This document shows positions 1 to 8,701 of a stretch of DNA of 64,000 nt, in pieces. Position 1 is the stretch's first letter; each line of letters begins with the position of its first letter. The stretch spans positions 62,001 through 126,000 of the forward strand of contig NZ_JAUQOP010000005.1 of the NCBI RefSeq assembly GCF_030580855.1, written 5' to 3'. A program made the position numbers and the translations under genes. The stretch is from Pseudomonas citrullilanati (GTDB lineage: Bacteria; Pseudomonadota; Gammaproteobacteria; Pseudomonadales; Pseudomonadaceae). Below the pieces are notes generated by a model. That model was not told the origin of the DNA. It searched no databases and worked only from the letters and a program-made list of their open reading frames with translations.

Positions 1-313
1 TGCCGGGCTTGGCCGGGAAGGCGGCGATGGCGCAGTCGGCGTCGCGTTGCTTTTGCCACAGTTGCTGGGCGGCCTTGATCTTGTTGGTGATGTCGGTGAG
101 TTGGGCCTTGTCGCTGGCGTAGCGGGTTTGCAGGCGTTCGTTGAGGCTTTGCAGGTTTTCGTTCAGCAACTGTTCGGCGGCGGTCTTGCCGTAGGCCGAG
201 CAGGCCAGGGTCTGGACGTCGTTTTCGACGGCGTCGCAGGGGTTCTGTTCGGTGTCTTCAGCCGCGTGGGCGATGGTGCTGATCAGTGCCAAGGCGAGGA
301 TGATTGATTTCAT
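1..313 (-). CDS. LprI/DUF1311-family periplasmic protein (C-terminus cut by window edge)
   Basis: The reading frame starts at the ATG whose complement lies at 311-313 and runs off the left edge, so about 104 residues are visible. It begins MKSIILALALISTIAHA, a typical Sec signal peptide ending in AHA. The mature part has the spaced cysteines and the pattern of the LprI/DUF1311 family (CDAVENDVQTLACSAYG, then NLQSLNERLQ and QQLWQKQRDADCA). Members are small secreted proteins; some resemble lysozyme inhibitors, but the role of this one is unknown. It is transcribed away from the dipeptidase-like gene at 550, so the 236-base gap between them carries divergent promoters. Confidence 0.75.
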   Translation of the reverse strand, partial: MKSIILALALISTIAHAAEDTEQNPCDAVENDVQTLACSAYGKTAAEQLLNENLQSLNERLQTRYASDKAQLTDITNKIKAAQQLWQKQRDADCAIAAFPAKPG

Positions 314-549
314 TGCGTTGCCGCTCGAGTCCGGTGAAAGCCAGTGATGCAGCGGATTCTGGCGCAAGCGCCGGGCAATGAACAGGTGGGCAGCTTGGCG
401 CTGCGACACGCCTTTGCCCGGGATTGACGCTTTCGGCAATTCCCCTGTCGTTTTTGCACCCGGTCGCCGCGGCCCTCAGGCATATGCTGGCCCCAAAGCG
501 CCGGCACACGATTCGGCGCATGAATCGCTGACAAAAAGGGGACTGCCTG

Positions 550-1527
550 ATGAGCCCAGCCGAATTGCACGCCGACAGCATCGTTATCGACGGGCTGATC
601 ATTGCCAAGTGGAACCGCGACCTGTTCGAAGACATGCGCAAGGGCGGCCTGACCGCAGCCAACTGCACCGTGTCGGTGTGGGAAGGTTTCCAGGCCACCG
701 TCAACAACATCGTCGCCAGCCAGAAACTGATCCGCGAGAACAGCGACCTGGTGATCCCGGTAAAGACCACCGCCGACATTCGTCGTGCCAAGGAGCAGGG
801 CAAGACCGGCATCATCTTCGGTTTCCAGAATGCCCACGCCTTCGAAGACCAGTTGGGCTATGTCGAGATCTTCAAGCAGCTCGGCGTGGGCGTGGTGCAG
901 ATGTGCTACAACACCCAGAACCTGGTGGGCACCGGGTGCTACGAGCGTGACGGCGGCCTGTCGGGCTTCGGTCGCGAGATCGTCGCCGAGATGAACCGGG
1001 TCGGCGTCATGTGCGACCTGTCCCACGTCGGTTCCAAGACATCCGAAGAAGTCATCCTCGAATCGAAGAAGCCGGTCTGCTATTCCCACTGCCTGCCGTC
1101 CGGCCTGAAGGAGCACCCGCGCAACAAGTCCGATGAAGAGCTGAAGTTCATCGCCGACCACGGTGGTTTCGTGGGCGTGACCATGTTCGCGCCGTTCCTG
1201 GCCAAGGGCATCGATTCGACCATCGACGACTACGCCGAAGCCATCGAATACACCATGAACATCGTCGGTGAAGACGCCATCGGCATCGGCACCGACTTCA
1301 CCCAGGGCCACGGCCAGGACTTCTTCGAAATGCTGACCCACGACAAGGGCTACGCCCGTCGTCTGACCAGCTTCGGCAAGATCATCAACCCCCTGGGCAT
1401 CCGCACCGTGGGCGAGTTCCCGAACCTCACCGAGACGCTGCTCAAGCGCGGTCATCCTGAGCGGGTGGTGCGCAAGATCATGGGCGAGAACTGGGTGAAC
1501 GTCCTGAAGGACGTCTGGGGCGAGTGA
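550..1527 (+). CDS. Membrane dipeptidase-like (M19 family) protein of the dgc operon
   Basis: The 325-residue product has the M19 renal dipeptidase fold signatures CDLSHVG (His159) and PVCYSH (His180), followed by HPRNKSDEELK and the GGFVGVTM strand. It is probably cytosolic, as no signal peptide is seen. In canonical M19 enzymes the N-terminus carries DGHND and a metal-bridging Glu; here the matching stretches read DGLIIAK (residues 14-20) and FGFQNA (Gln93), so three of the usual five zinc ligands are absent. It leads the dimethylglycine operon (next gene 212 bases on), as in P. aeruginosa PA5396. True peptidase activity is doubtful; another hydrolytic or binding role linked to betaine catabolism is possible. 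Start chosen at ATG 550, the first in frame. Confidence 0.85.
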   Translation: MSPAELHADSIVIDGLIIAKWNRDLFEDMRKGGLTAANCTVSVWEGFQATVNNIVASQKLIRENSDLVIPVKTTADIRRAKEQGKTGIIFGFQNAHAFEDQLGYVEIFKQLGVGVVQMCYNTQNLVGTGCYERDGGLSGFGREIVAEMNRVGVMCDLSHVGSKTSEEVILESKKPVCYSHCLPSGLKEHPRNKSDEELKFIADHGGFVGVTMFAPFLAKGIDSTIDDYAEAIEYTMNIVGEDAIGIGTDFTQGHGQDFFEMLTHDKGYARRLTSFGKIINPLGIRTVGEFPNLTETLLKRGHPERVVRKIMGENWVNVLKDVWGE

Positions 1528-1530
1528 ATA

Positions 1531-1660
1531 CCTCTGGAGCCTGCTCCGCTCGCCGATAGCTGCGTCAGGTCCTCGCGCCAAGCTCGCCGTACAGGCGTAC
1601 TGCCTCGCTTGTCGCTCCGGTCCTTCCTTGCTCTCGACGTGCTCGCTACGGCTCCAAAGG
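1531..1660. repeat. Imperfect inverted repeat between dipeptidase-like and DUF5943-like genes
   Basis: CCTCTGGAGCC at 1531-1541 pairs with GGCTCCAAAGG at 1650-1660 (one mismatch), with further GC-rich pairing inside (GCTCGCC, CGTACAGG/CGTACTGCC). It lies between two co-directional genes and looks like a longer dispersed Pseudomonas intergenic repeat that could fold in the mRNA. Confidence 0.4.
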
Positions 1661-1739
1661 CATTCACGCGGCTTTTTTATAAGAGCAAAAGCAAACGCTT
1701 CGCTCAGTAATGATCACGAATTTCCGGAGTCAAGTTTTC

Positions 1740-2270
1740 ATGGCCAAGATCGCCCCGCAACTGCCTATCGAAGTCGACAGCGAAACCGGTGTCTGGACCT
1801 CCGACGCCCTGCCGATGCTGTACGTGCCGCGTCACTTCTTCGTCAACAACCACATGGGCATCGAAGAAGTGCTGGGCGCCGAGGCCTACGCCGAGATCCT
1901 CTACAAGGCCGGCTACAAATCCGCCTGGCACTGGTGTGAAAAAGAAGCCGAATGCCATGGCCTGGAAGGCGTCGCGGTGTTCGAGCACTACATGAAGCGC
2001 CTGTCCCAGCGCGGCTGGGGCCTGTTCAAGATCCAGGACATCGACCTGGACAAGGGCACCGCCAGCGTCAAGCTCGAACACTCGGCGTTCGTCTACGTGT
2101 ACGGCAAGGTCGGGCGCAAGGTCGACTACATGTTCACCGGCTGGTTCGCCGGGGCCATGGACCAGATCCTCGCCGCGCGTGGCAGTTCGATCCGCACCGT
2201 GGCCGAGCAGGTCTACGGCGGTTCCGAAGAAGGCCACGACGACGGCCTGTTCATCGTCAAGCCGTTGTAA
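1740..2270 (+). CDS. DUF5943/V4R-like protein of the dgc operon
   Basis: The 176-residue protein starts MAKIAPQLPIEVD. I chose ATG 1740 because GGAG lies ten bases upstream; an earlier in-frame ATG at 1710 lacks a ribosome-binding site. It contains Cys residues in HWCEKEAECHG (about residues 65-75) and Gly-rich C-terminal strands resembling 4-vinyl-reductase-type small-molecule binding domains. I recall the same position being held by PA5397 in P. aeruginosa, annotated as a DUF5943 protein of unknown function. It sits 15 bases before dgcA, so it is almost certainly co-translated with it. A ligand-binding or accessory role in dimethylglycine demethylation is inference. Confidence 0.7.
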   Translation: MAKIAPQLPIEVDSETGVWTSDALPMLYVPRHFFVNNHMGIEEVLGAEAYAEILYKAGYKSAWHWCEKEAECHGLEGVAVFEHYMKRLSQRGWGLFKIQDIDLDKGTASVKLEHSAFVYVYGKVGRKVDYMFTGWFAGAMDQILAARGSSIRTVAEQVYGGSEEGHDDGLFIVKPL

Positions 2271-2285
2271 GTCGAGGATTGCGCC

Positions 2286-4346
2286 ATGGCTTTTGAAGCA
2301 ATGTTCCAGCCGATCCAGATCGGCAAGCTGACCATCCGCAACCGCGTGCTCAGCACCGCGCACGCCGAGGTCTACGCCACCGACGGCGGCATGACCACCG
2401 ATCGGTACGTGAAGTACTACGAAGAGAAGGCCAAGGGCGGCATCGGCCTGGCGATCTGTGGCGGCTCGTCGGTGGTGGCCATCGACAGCCCGCAGGAATG
2501 GTGGAGCTCGGTGAACCTGTCCACCGACCGCATCATCCCGCACTTCCAGAACCTGGCCGACGCCATGCACAAGCATGGCGCCAAGATCATGATCCAGATT
2601 ACCCACATGGGCCGTCGCTCGCGTTGGGACGGCTTCAACTGGCCGACCCTGATGTCGCCGTCCGGCATCCGCGAACCGGTGCACCGCGCCACCTGCAAGA
2701 CCATCGAGCCGGAAGAAATCTGGCGGGTGATCGGCAACTACGCCCAGGCGGCACGTCGCGCGAAGGCCGGCGGCCTGGACGGCGTCGAGCTGTCCGCCGT
2801 GCACCAGCACATGATCGACCAGTTCTGGAGCCCGCGGGTCAACAAGCGCACCGACGAGTGGGGCGGCAGCTTCGAAGGCCGGATGAAGTTCGGCCTGGAA
2901 GTGCTCAAGGCCGTGCGTGCCGAAGTGGGCGACGACTTCTGCGTGGGCATGCGCATCTGCGGTGACGAGTTCCACCCGGACGGCCTGTCCCACGAGGACA
3001 TGAAGCAGATCGCCAAGTATTACGATGACACCGGCATGCTGGACTTCATCGGCGTGGTGGGCTCGGGTTGCGACACCCACAACACTCTGGCCAACGTCAT
3101 CCCGAACATGAGTTATCCACCGGAGCCGTTCCTGCACCTGGCCGCCGGTATCAAGGAAGTGGTCAAGGTCCCGGTGCTGCACGCGCAGAACATCAAGGAC
3201 CCGAACCAGGCCACGCGGATCCTGGAGGGCGGCTACGTCGACATGGTCGGCATGACCCGTGCCCACATCGCCGACCCGCACCTGATCGCCAAGATCAAGA
3301 TGGGCCAGGTCGACCAGATCAAGCAGTGCGTCGGTGCCAACTATTGCATCGACCGCCAGTACCAGGGCCTGGACGTGCTGTGCATCCAGAACGCCGCGAC
3401 GTCCCGTGAATACATGGGCGTGCCGCACATCATCGAGAAGTCCACCGGGCCCAAGCGCAAGGTGGTCATCGTCGGTGCCGGCCCGGCCGGGATGGAAGCG
3501 GCTCGCGTGGCGGCCGAGCGTGGCCATGACGTGACCCTGTTCGAGAAGAAGGAATTCATCGGCGGGCAGATCACCACGGCCTCGAAGGCACCGCAACGGG
3601 ACCAGATCGCCGGTATCACCCGCTGGTACCAACTGGAACTGGCGCGGCTGAAAGTCGACCTGCGCCTGGGCGTGGCGGCGGATGCGCCGACCATCATGGA
3701 CCTGCGCCCCGATGTGGTGGTGCTGGCCGTCGGCGGGCATCCGTACCTGGAGCAGAACGAGCACTGGGGCGCCGCCGAAGGGCTGGTGGTCAGCAGTTGG
3801 GACGTGCTCGACGGCAAGGTCGCACCGGGCAAGAACGTGCTGGTCTACGACACCATCTGCGAGTTCACCGGCATGTCGGTGGCCGACTTCCTCGCCGACA
3901 AGGGCAGCCAGGTCGAGATCGTCACCGACGACATCAAGCCGGGCGTGGCCATTGGCGGGACGTCGTTCCCCACTTACTACCGCAGCATGTACCCGAAAGA
4001 AGTGATCATGACCGGGGACATGATGCTGGAGAAGGTCTACCGCGAAGGCGACAAGCTGGTGGCGGTGCTGGAGAACGAATACACCGGGGCCAAGGAAGAA
4101 CGCGTGGTGGACCAGGTGGTGGTGGAGAACGGCGTGCGGCCGGACGAGGAAATCTACTACGCCCTCAAGGACGGTTCGCGCAACAAGGGCCAGATCGACG
4201 TCGAAGCCCTGTTCGCGATCAAGCCCCAGCCGTGCCTGGAGCAGAGTGGCGATGGCTACCTGCTGTTCCGTATCGGTGACTGCGTGGCGCAGCGTAATAC
4301 ACACGCCGCCATCTATGACGCCCTGCGGTTGTGCAAGGATTTCTAA
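2286..4346 (+). CDS. dgcA: Dimethylglycine demethylase subunit DgcA
   Basis: The 686-residue product has an N-terminal FMN-binding TIM barrel of the Old Yellow Enzyme/trimethylamine dehydrogenase type (about 5-345), cysteines for an iron-sulfur cluster (C348, C354 and about C366, in CVGANYC and DVLCIQN), then a Rossmann dinucleotide site KVVIVGAGPAGMEAA near residue 396. With DgcB it oxidatively demethylates dimethylglycine to sarcosine, passing electrons on to the ETF pair encoded next. Length and order match the P. aeruginosa operon (PA5398-PA5401), which GbdR activates in that species. ATG 2286 is preceded by GAGGA. Confidence 0.92.
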   Translation: MAFEAMFQPIQIGKLTIRNRVLSTAHAEVYATDGGMTTDRYVKYYEEKAKGGIGLAICGGSSVVAIDSPQEWWSSVNLSTDRIIPHFQNLADAMHKHGAKIMIQITHMGRRSRWDGFNWPTLMSPSGIREPVHRATCKTIEPEEIWRVIGNYAQAARRAKAGGLDGVELSAVHQHMIDQFWSPRVNKRTDEWGGSFEGRMKFGLEVLKAVRAEVGDDFCVGMRICGDEFHPDGLSHEDMKQIAKYYDDTGMLDFIGVVGSGCDTHNTLANVIPNMSYPPEPFLHLAAGIKEVVKVPVLHAQNIKDPNQATRILEGGYVDMVGMTRAHIADPHLIAKIKMGQVDQIKQCVGANYCIDRQYQGLDVLCIQNAATSREYMGVPHIIEKSTGPKRKVVIVGAGPAGMEAARVAAERGHDVTLFEKKEFIGGQITTASKAPQRDQIAGITRWYQLELARLKVDLRLGVAADAPTIMDLRPDVVVLAVGGHPYLEQNEHWGAAEGLVVSSWDVLDGKVAPGKNVLVYDTICEFTGMSVADFLADKGSQVEIVTDDIKPGVAIGGTSFPTYYRSMYPKEVIMTGDMMLEKVYREGDKLVAVLENEYTGAKEERVVDQVVVENGVRPDEEIYYALKDGSRNKGQIDVEALFAIKPQPCLEQSGDGYLLFRIGDCVAQRNTHAAIYDALRLCKDF

Positions 4347-4351
4347 CGGCT

Positions 4352-4360
4352 TGTGGATAA
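4352..4360. promoter_or_regulatory. DnaA-box consensus TGTGGATAA downstream of dgcA
   Basis: Exact match to TTATCCACA on the minus strand, six bases after the dgcA stop. It is one of eleven exact copies in the window (see findings). Confidence 0.5.
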
Positions 4361-4362
4361 CC

Positions 4363-4452
4363 CTGTGGGAGCAAGGCTTGCCCGCGACAAATGCGACGCC
4401 AGCATCTGACTGACCAAGTCGACTGCATCGCGGGCAAGCCTTGCTCCCACAG
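4363..4452. repeat. REP-type inverted repeat between dgcA and dgcB
   Basis: CTGTGGGAGCAAGGCTTGCC at 4363 and its reverse complement ending at 4452 form two arms about 25 bases long around a 40-base centre. It could lower dgcB expression relative to dgcA or stabilise the upstream mRNA. Confidence 0.8.
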
Positions 4453-4516
4453 GGATCGAGCAAGACATCCAGGTTTCTGTGCCTGCAAGACCCTGAAGTC
4501 TTTGGGAGCAACACCT

Positions 4517-6466
4517 ATGTTGAACACCCTTCTTCCCATCCTGCTGTTCGCAGCCATCGGCCTGGCGGCCCTTGGCGCCTTGCGGCGGGTGAACATGTGG
4601 CGCCGGGGCCGACCGTCCAGGGTCGACCTGGTCGGTGGCCTGTTCGCCATGCCCAAGCGCTACATGGTGGACCTGCACCACGTGGTGGCGCGGGACAAAT
4701 ACATCGCCAACACCCACGTCGCCACGGCGGGCGGCGCGGTGGCGTCGATCGTGCTGGCGATCCTGGTGCACGGGTTCGGCCTGCATAACCGCTTCCTCGG
4801 TTATGCGCTGCTGTTGATGACAGCGGTGATGTTCGTCGGTGCGATCTTCGTCTACCTGCGTCGCCGCAATCCGCCGGCACGGCTGTCGAAAGGCCCGTGG
4901 ATGCGCCTGCCGAAAAGCCTGTTGGCGTTCTCGGTATCGTTCTTCCTGGTGACCCTGCCGGTGGCCGACATCCTGCCGGAAAACTTCGGCGGCTGGGTGC
5001 TGGCGGCGATCCTCGGCGTCGGTGTGCTGTGGGGCGTTTCGGAGCTGTTCTTCGGCATGACCTGGGGCGGACCGATGAAGCACGCCTTCGCCGGTGCCCT
5101 GCACCTGGCCTGGCACCGCCGCCCTGAACGCTTCGGCGGCGGCCGTTCCACCGGCCTGAAACCGCTGGACCTGAATGACCCGGCGGCGCCGCTGGGGGTG
5201 GAGAAGCCCAAGGATTTCACCTGGAACCAATTGCTCGGCTTCGATGCCTGCGTGCAGTGCGGCAAATGCGAAGCCGCGTGCCCGGCCTTTGCCGCCGGCC
5301 AGCCGTTGAACCCGAAAAAACTCATCCAGGACATGGTTGTCGGCCTGGCCGGCGGCACCGATGCGAAGTTCGCTGGTAGCCCGTATCCGGGCAAGCCGAT
5401 AGGCGAGCACGGCGGCAATCCGCACCAGCCGATCGTCAATGGGCTGGTGGACGCCGAGACGCTGTGGTCGTGCACCACCTGCAGGGCGTGCGTGGAGGAG
5501 TGCCCGATGATGATCGAGCACGTCGATGCCATCGTCGACATGCGCCGGCACCTGACCCTGGAAAAAGGCGCCACCCCGAACAAAGGCGCCGAAGTCCTGG
5601 AAAACCTGATCGCCACCGACAACCCTGGCGGCTTCGCCCCGGGCGGGCGGATGAACTGGGCGGCGGACCTGAACCTGAACCTGCTCAGCGAGAAGAAATC
5701 CACCGACGTGCTGTTCTGGGTCGGCGACGGTGCCTTCGACATGCGCAACCAGCGTACCCTGCGCGCGTTCGTCAAGGTGCTCAAGGCGGCGAGGATCGAC
5801 TTCGCCGTGCTCGGCCTCGAAGAGCGCGACAGCGGCGACGTGGCCCGGCGCCTGGGTGACGAGGCCACGTTCCAGCTGCTCGCCAAGCGCAACATCCAGA
5901 CCCTGGGCAAATACCGCTTCAACCGCATCGTCACCTGCGACCCCCACAGCTTCCACGTGCTGAAGAACGAGTACGGCGCCTTCGAGGGCAACTACCTGGT
6001 GCAGCACCACAGCACCTACCTGGCGGAAATCATCGACGCCGGTGCGCTGAACCTCGGCCAGCACAAGGGCGACAGCGTGACCTATCACGATCCGTGCTAC
6101 CTGGGCCGCTACAACGGCGAATACGAGGCCCCGCGCCAGGTGTTGCGTGCACTGGGCATCGAGGTCAAGGAAATGCAGCGTTCCGGTTTCCGCTCGCGTT
6201 GCTGCGGCGGTGGCGGCGGTGCACCGATCACCGACATCCCGGGCAAGCAGCGGATCCCCGACATGCGCATGGAAGACATCCGCGAAACCGGCGCCGAACT
6301 GGTGGCCGTGGGTTGCCCACAATGCACGGCGATGCTCGAAGGCGTGGTCGAGCCACGGCCGATGATCAAGGACATCGCCGAACTGGTGGCCGATGCCCTG
6401 CTTGAAGACGTGGCGTCGGGTAAAACCGCGGCCCCGGCCAAACGTGAACCTGCGGAGGTGCATTAA
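4517..6466 (+). CDS. dgcB: Dimethylglycine demethylase subunit DgcB (membrane Fe-S/CCG protein)
   Basis: From ATG 4517 (GGGAGC ten bases upstream) the product is 649 residues. The first about 190 residues contain several hydrophobic spans. Two 4Fe-4S motifs follow, CVQCGKCEAACP near residue 245 and CTTCRACVEECP near 318, then two cysteine-rich CCG domains (DPCYLGR near 524, RCCGGGGG near 562), as in glycolate oxidase/heterodisulfide reductase-type electron carriers. It probably links DgcA and the ETF to the quinone pool at the inner membrane. The stop overlaps the next ATG by one base (TAATG), showing translational coupling. A longer reading frame back to 4391 would run through the REP repeat and is rejected. 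Confidence 0.9.
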   Translation: MLNTLLPILLFAAIGLAALGALRRVNMWRRGRPSRVDLVGGLFAMPKRYMVDLHHVVARDKYIANTHVATAGGAVASIVLAILVHGFGLHNRFLGYALLLMTAVMFVGAIFVYLRRRNPPARLSKGPWMRLPKSLLAFSVSFFLVTLPVADILPENFGGWVLAAILGVGVLWGVSELFFGMTWGGPMKHAFAGALHLAWHRRPERFGGGRSTGLKPLDLNDPAAPLGVEKPKDFTWNQLLGFDACVQCGKCEAACPAFAAGQPLNPKKLIQDMVVGLAGGTDAKFAGSPYPGKPIGEHGGNPHQPIVNGLVDAETLWSCTTCRACVEECPMMIEHVDAIVDMRRHLTLEKGATPNKGAEVLENLIATDNPGGFAPGGRMNWAADLNLNLLSEKKSTDVLFWVGDGAFDMRNQRTLRAFVKVLKAARIDFAVLGLEERDSGDVARRLGDEATFQLLAKRNIQTLGKYRFNRIVTCDPHSFHVLKNEYGAFEGNYLVQHHSTYLAEIIDAGALNLGQHKGDSVTYHDPCYLGRYNGEYEAPRQVLRALGIEVKEMQRSGFRSRCCGGGGGAPITDIPGKQRIPDMRMEDIRETGAELVAVGCPQCTAMLEGVVEPRPMIKDIAELVADALLEDVASGKTAAPAKREPAEVH

Positions 6467-7686
6467 TGAGCGACATCATCCGCCGCGACCCTCGCGCCGA
6501 GTGGATCGCCCGTAACCGCCTGCACCCACTGCATGCGGCCATGCAACCGGTCCAGCACAGTTGGATGGGGCCTAACGGGATCATCCGCAAGAATGTCCAC
6601 GGCGTGGGCTTCATCGGCCCCAGTGGCATCAAGCGTATCGACCGCAGCGGCGCCCAGCAGGGCGGCGCGACCAAGCGCACCGCGTCCACCGAAGTGCAAC
6701 TGCCGTTGCACCAGGTGGTGCAACCGGCGTTCTACATCAGCGTGGTGCCGGACATGGTCGGCGGGCGTCTCAGTGCCCACGACCGGGACCTGCTCGGCCT
6801 GGCCCATCAACTGGCCGGCAGCGACGGCGCGGTGCTGGCCGTGGTCTTTGGCGAGCACAAGGAAACCACCTTCGCCACGGCGGGCGTCGACCGCTTGCTG
6901 GTGCTCGAAGGCGAGGCCTTCAACGGTTATGCACCGGAACAACGGGTGCAGGGCTTGCGGGCTGTGGATAACCAGTTCAACCCGCGCCACTGGCTGCTGC
7001 CGGACAGCCGCAGCGGCGGCGGCGAACTGGGCCGGCGGTTCGCCGCGGCGCTGGGTGAACGCCCAGCCACGCGGGTCTGGCAGGTCAAGGGCGAAGAATG
7101 CATCGGCCGCGCCGGTGCGGGCTTGCAAGACTTGGCCCGGCCAGTGGCACGCTTGATCCTGGCAGCGGCCGAATGCGCCGAACCGGTCAGCGAAACCCGT
7201 CACGAAGCACTGCCGGTGGAGTTATCCACAGGCGTGGCCCGCAGCTTGTCGCGCATCGAGGACCTCGGTGCGGTGGCGGTGGACCCGGGCGCGATTCCGA
7301 TGGCCGAGGCCGAGTTCATCTTCTCCGGCGGCAACGGGGTCAAGGACTGGGATCTTTTCCACCGGACCGCCGCGGCCCTGGGGGCTACCGAGGGCGCTTC
7401 GCGAGTGGCGGTGGACGATGGCTTCATGGCACGGGACCGCCAGGTGGGCGCGTCCGGCACGTGGGTGACCGCGCGGGTCTACGTGGCCGTAGGGATTTCC
7501 GGGGCGATCCAGCACCTGCAAGGCATCGGTGCCTGCGACAAGGTGGTGGCGATCAACCTCGACCCGGGCTGCGACATGATCAAGCGGGCGGACCTGTCGG
7601 TGATCGGTGACAGCGCGGCGATTCTCAAGGCCCTGATCGCGGCGGTAGAAGCCTACCGCAGCGAAGCCAGGCGCGATGCGGCTTAA
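6466..7686 (+). CDS. Electron transfer flavoprotein alpha subunit (dimethylglycine-specific)
   Basis: The 406-residue product has an extended N-terminus and a C-terminal ETF-alpha FAD domain (GASRVAVDDGFM, VGASGTWVTARVYVAVGISG, then CDKVVAINLDPGCDMIKRADLSVIGD). Its start overlaps the dgcB stop, and etfB follows after 15 bases. The location ties this ETF to the DgcA/DgcB demethylase and not to fatty-acid oxidation; PA5400 is the counterpart I recall. It is longer than the usual about 310 residues of housekeeping EtfA because of the added N-terminal about 100 residues. Confidence 0.88.
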   Translation: MSDIIRRDPRAEWIARNRLHPLHAAMQPVQHSWMGPNGIIRKNVHGVGFIGPSGIKRIDRSGAQQGGATKRTASTEVQLPLHQVVQPAFYISVVPDMVGGRLSAHDRDLLGLAHQLAGSDGAVLAVVFGEHKETTFATAGVDRLLVLEGEAFNGYAPEQRVQGLRAVDNQFNPRHWLLPDSRSGGGELGRRFAAALGERPATRVWQVKGEECIGRAGAGLQDLARPVARLILAAAECAEPVSETRHEALPVELSTGVARSLSRIEDLGAVAVDPGAIPMAEAEFIFSGGNGVKDWDLFHRTAAALGATEGASRVAVDDGFMARDRQVGASGTWVTARVYVAVGISGAIQHLQGIGACDKVVAINLDPGCDMIKRADLSVIGDSAAILKALIAAVEAYRSEARRDAA

Positions 7687-7701
7687 GCTAAGGATTCAAC
7701 G

Positions 7702-8472
7702 ATGAGTACTCAAGTGATCAGCCTCGTCTCCATCGGCGCCCACCCGACTTCCGGCCGGCCCCGTCGCGCTGAACAGGACGCCCGTGCCGTGGAGCTGGGC
7801 CTGCAACTGGCCGGCAACGACCTGCGGGTGCTGCACGCGGGCGACGTGGCCGAGCCGGCCTTGCGCGCTTACCTGGGCATGGGCCTGGACGAACTCCACG
7901 TCCTCGAAAACCCCGAGGGCGCCGACGCGCTGCCGGCCCTGACCGACTACCTGCGTGATGCCGGTGCCCAAGTGGTGCTCACCGGCAGCCAGGCGGAAAC
8001 CGGCGAGGGTTCCGGGATGCTGCCGTTCCTGCTGGCGGAAAACCTCGGCTGGCCGCTGGTGGTCGGGCTGGCCCAGGTCGAATCCATCGACAGCGGCGTC
8101 GCTCTGGTGCTGCAAGCCCTGCCTCGCGGGCAACGGCGCCGCTTGAAAGTGCGCCTGCCGTTCCTGGCGACTGTGGATAACGCCGCGCCAAAGCCACGGC
8201 AAAGCGCCTACGGCCCGGCGCGGCGGGGTGCCCTGCACGCCGAGGAAGTCGAGGTGATCGATGACGCGCTACTGGCGGTGGCGACCCTGCAACCGGCCAA
8301 GCCACGCCCCAAGCGCCTTAAAGTGATCAAGGCCAAGAGCGGTGCCGACCGCATGAAAGCCGCCACGGCCAAGGCCAGCGGCGGAGGCGGGCAGGTGCTC
8401 AAGGGCGTGAGCCCGGAGGCCGGCGCCGAGGCGATTCTCAAGTTGTTGGTTGAGGAAGGGGTGGTCCGCTAA
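7702..8472 (+). CDS. Electron transfer flavoprotein beta subunit (dimethylglycine-specific)
   Basis: The 256-residue product follows the ETF-beta pattern: an N-terminal HPTSGRPRRAEQDARAVELGLQLAG segment equivalent to the usual NP.D..A.E.A..L, and the AMP-binding region QVVLTGSQAETGEGSGMLPFLLAENLGWPLV. The C-terminal 60 residues are basic and Lys/Ala-rich (KPRPKRLKVIKAKSG). It partners the preceding alpha subunit as electron acceptor for dimethylglycine demethylation. Last gene of the dgc operon; a REP inverted repeat starts 21 bases after its stop. Confidence 0.87.
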   Translation: MSTQVISLVSIGAHPTSGRPRRAEQDARAVELGLQLAGNDLRVLHAGDVAEPALRAYLGMGLDELHVLENPEGADALPALTDYLRDAGAQVVLTGSQAETGEGSGMLPFLLAENLGWPLVVGLAQVESIDSGVALVLQALPRGQRRRLKVRLPFLATVDNAAPKPRQSAYGPARRGALHAEEVEVIDDALLAVATLQPAKPRPKRLKVIKAKSGADRMKAATAKASGGGGQVLKGVSPEAGAEAILKLLVEEGVVR

Positions 8473-8492
8473 TCCAAGCGCACCCCAAACCT

Positions 8493-8583
8493 CTGTGGGA
8501 GCGAGCCTGCTCGCGAAGGCGGTGTACCAGGCAACATCTTCATCGACAGGTACGCCGCTATTCGCGAGCAGGCTCACTCCCAC
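8493..8583. repeat. REP-type inverted repeat after the dgc operon
   Basis: CTGTGGGAGCGAGCCTGCTC at 8493 is matched by GAGCAGGCTCACTCCCAC ending at 8583. It marks the end of the operon and could act as a transcript end. Confidence 0.8.
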
Positions 8584-8701
8584 CGTCATTTAATCCTGTT
8601 ACTCACAATCCCTGTGCGTCCGCCTGTGGATAACCTGTTCGCCCCTCGCTGAACCCCGCGTCAAACAAGCCCTACAGCCCTGCGATCAAAAAATGATCAG
8701 C

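Noticed and set aside
1704..4514. A 936-codon open frame on the minus strand opposite dgcA and its neighbour
   Set aside because: It mirrors the codon bias of the real plus-strand genes (His/Asp/Val/Gln-rich translation, no domains) and runs through the REP repeat.
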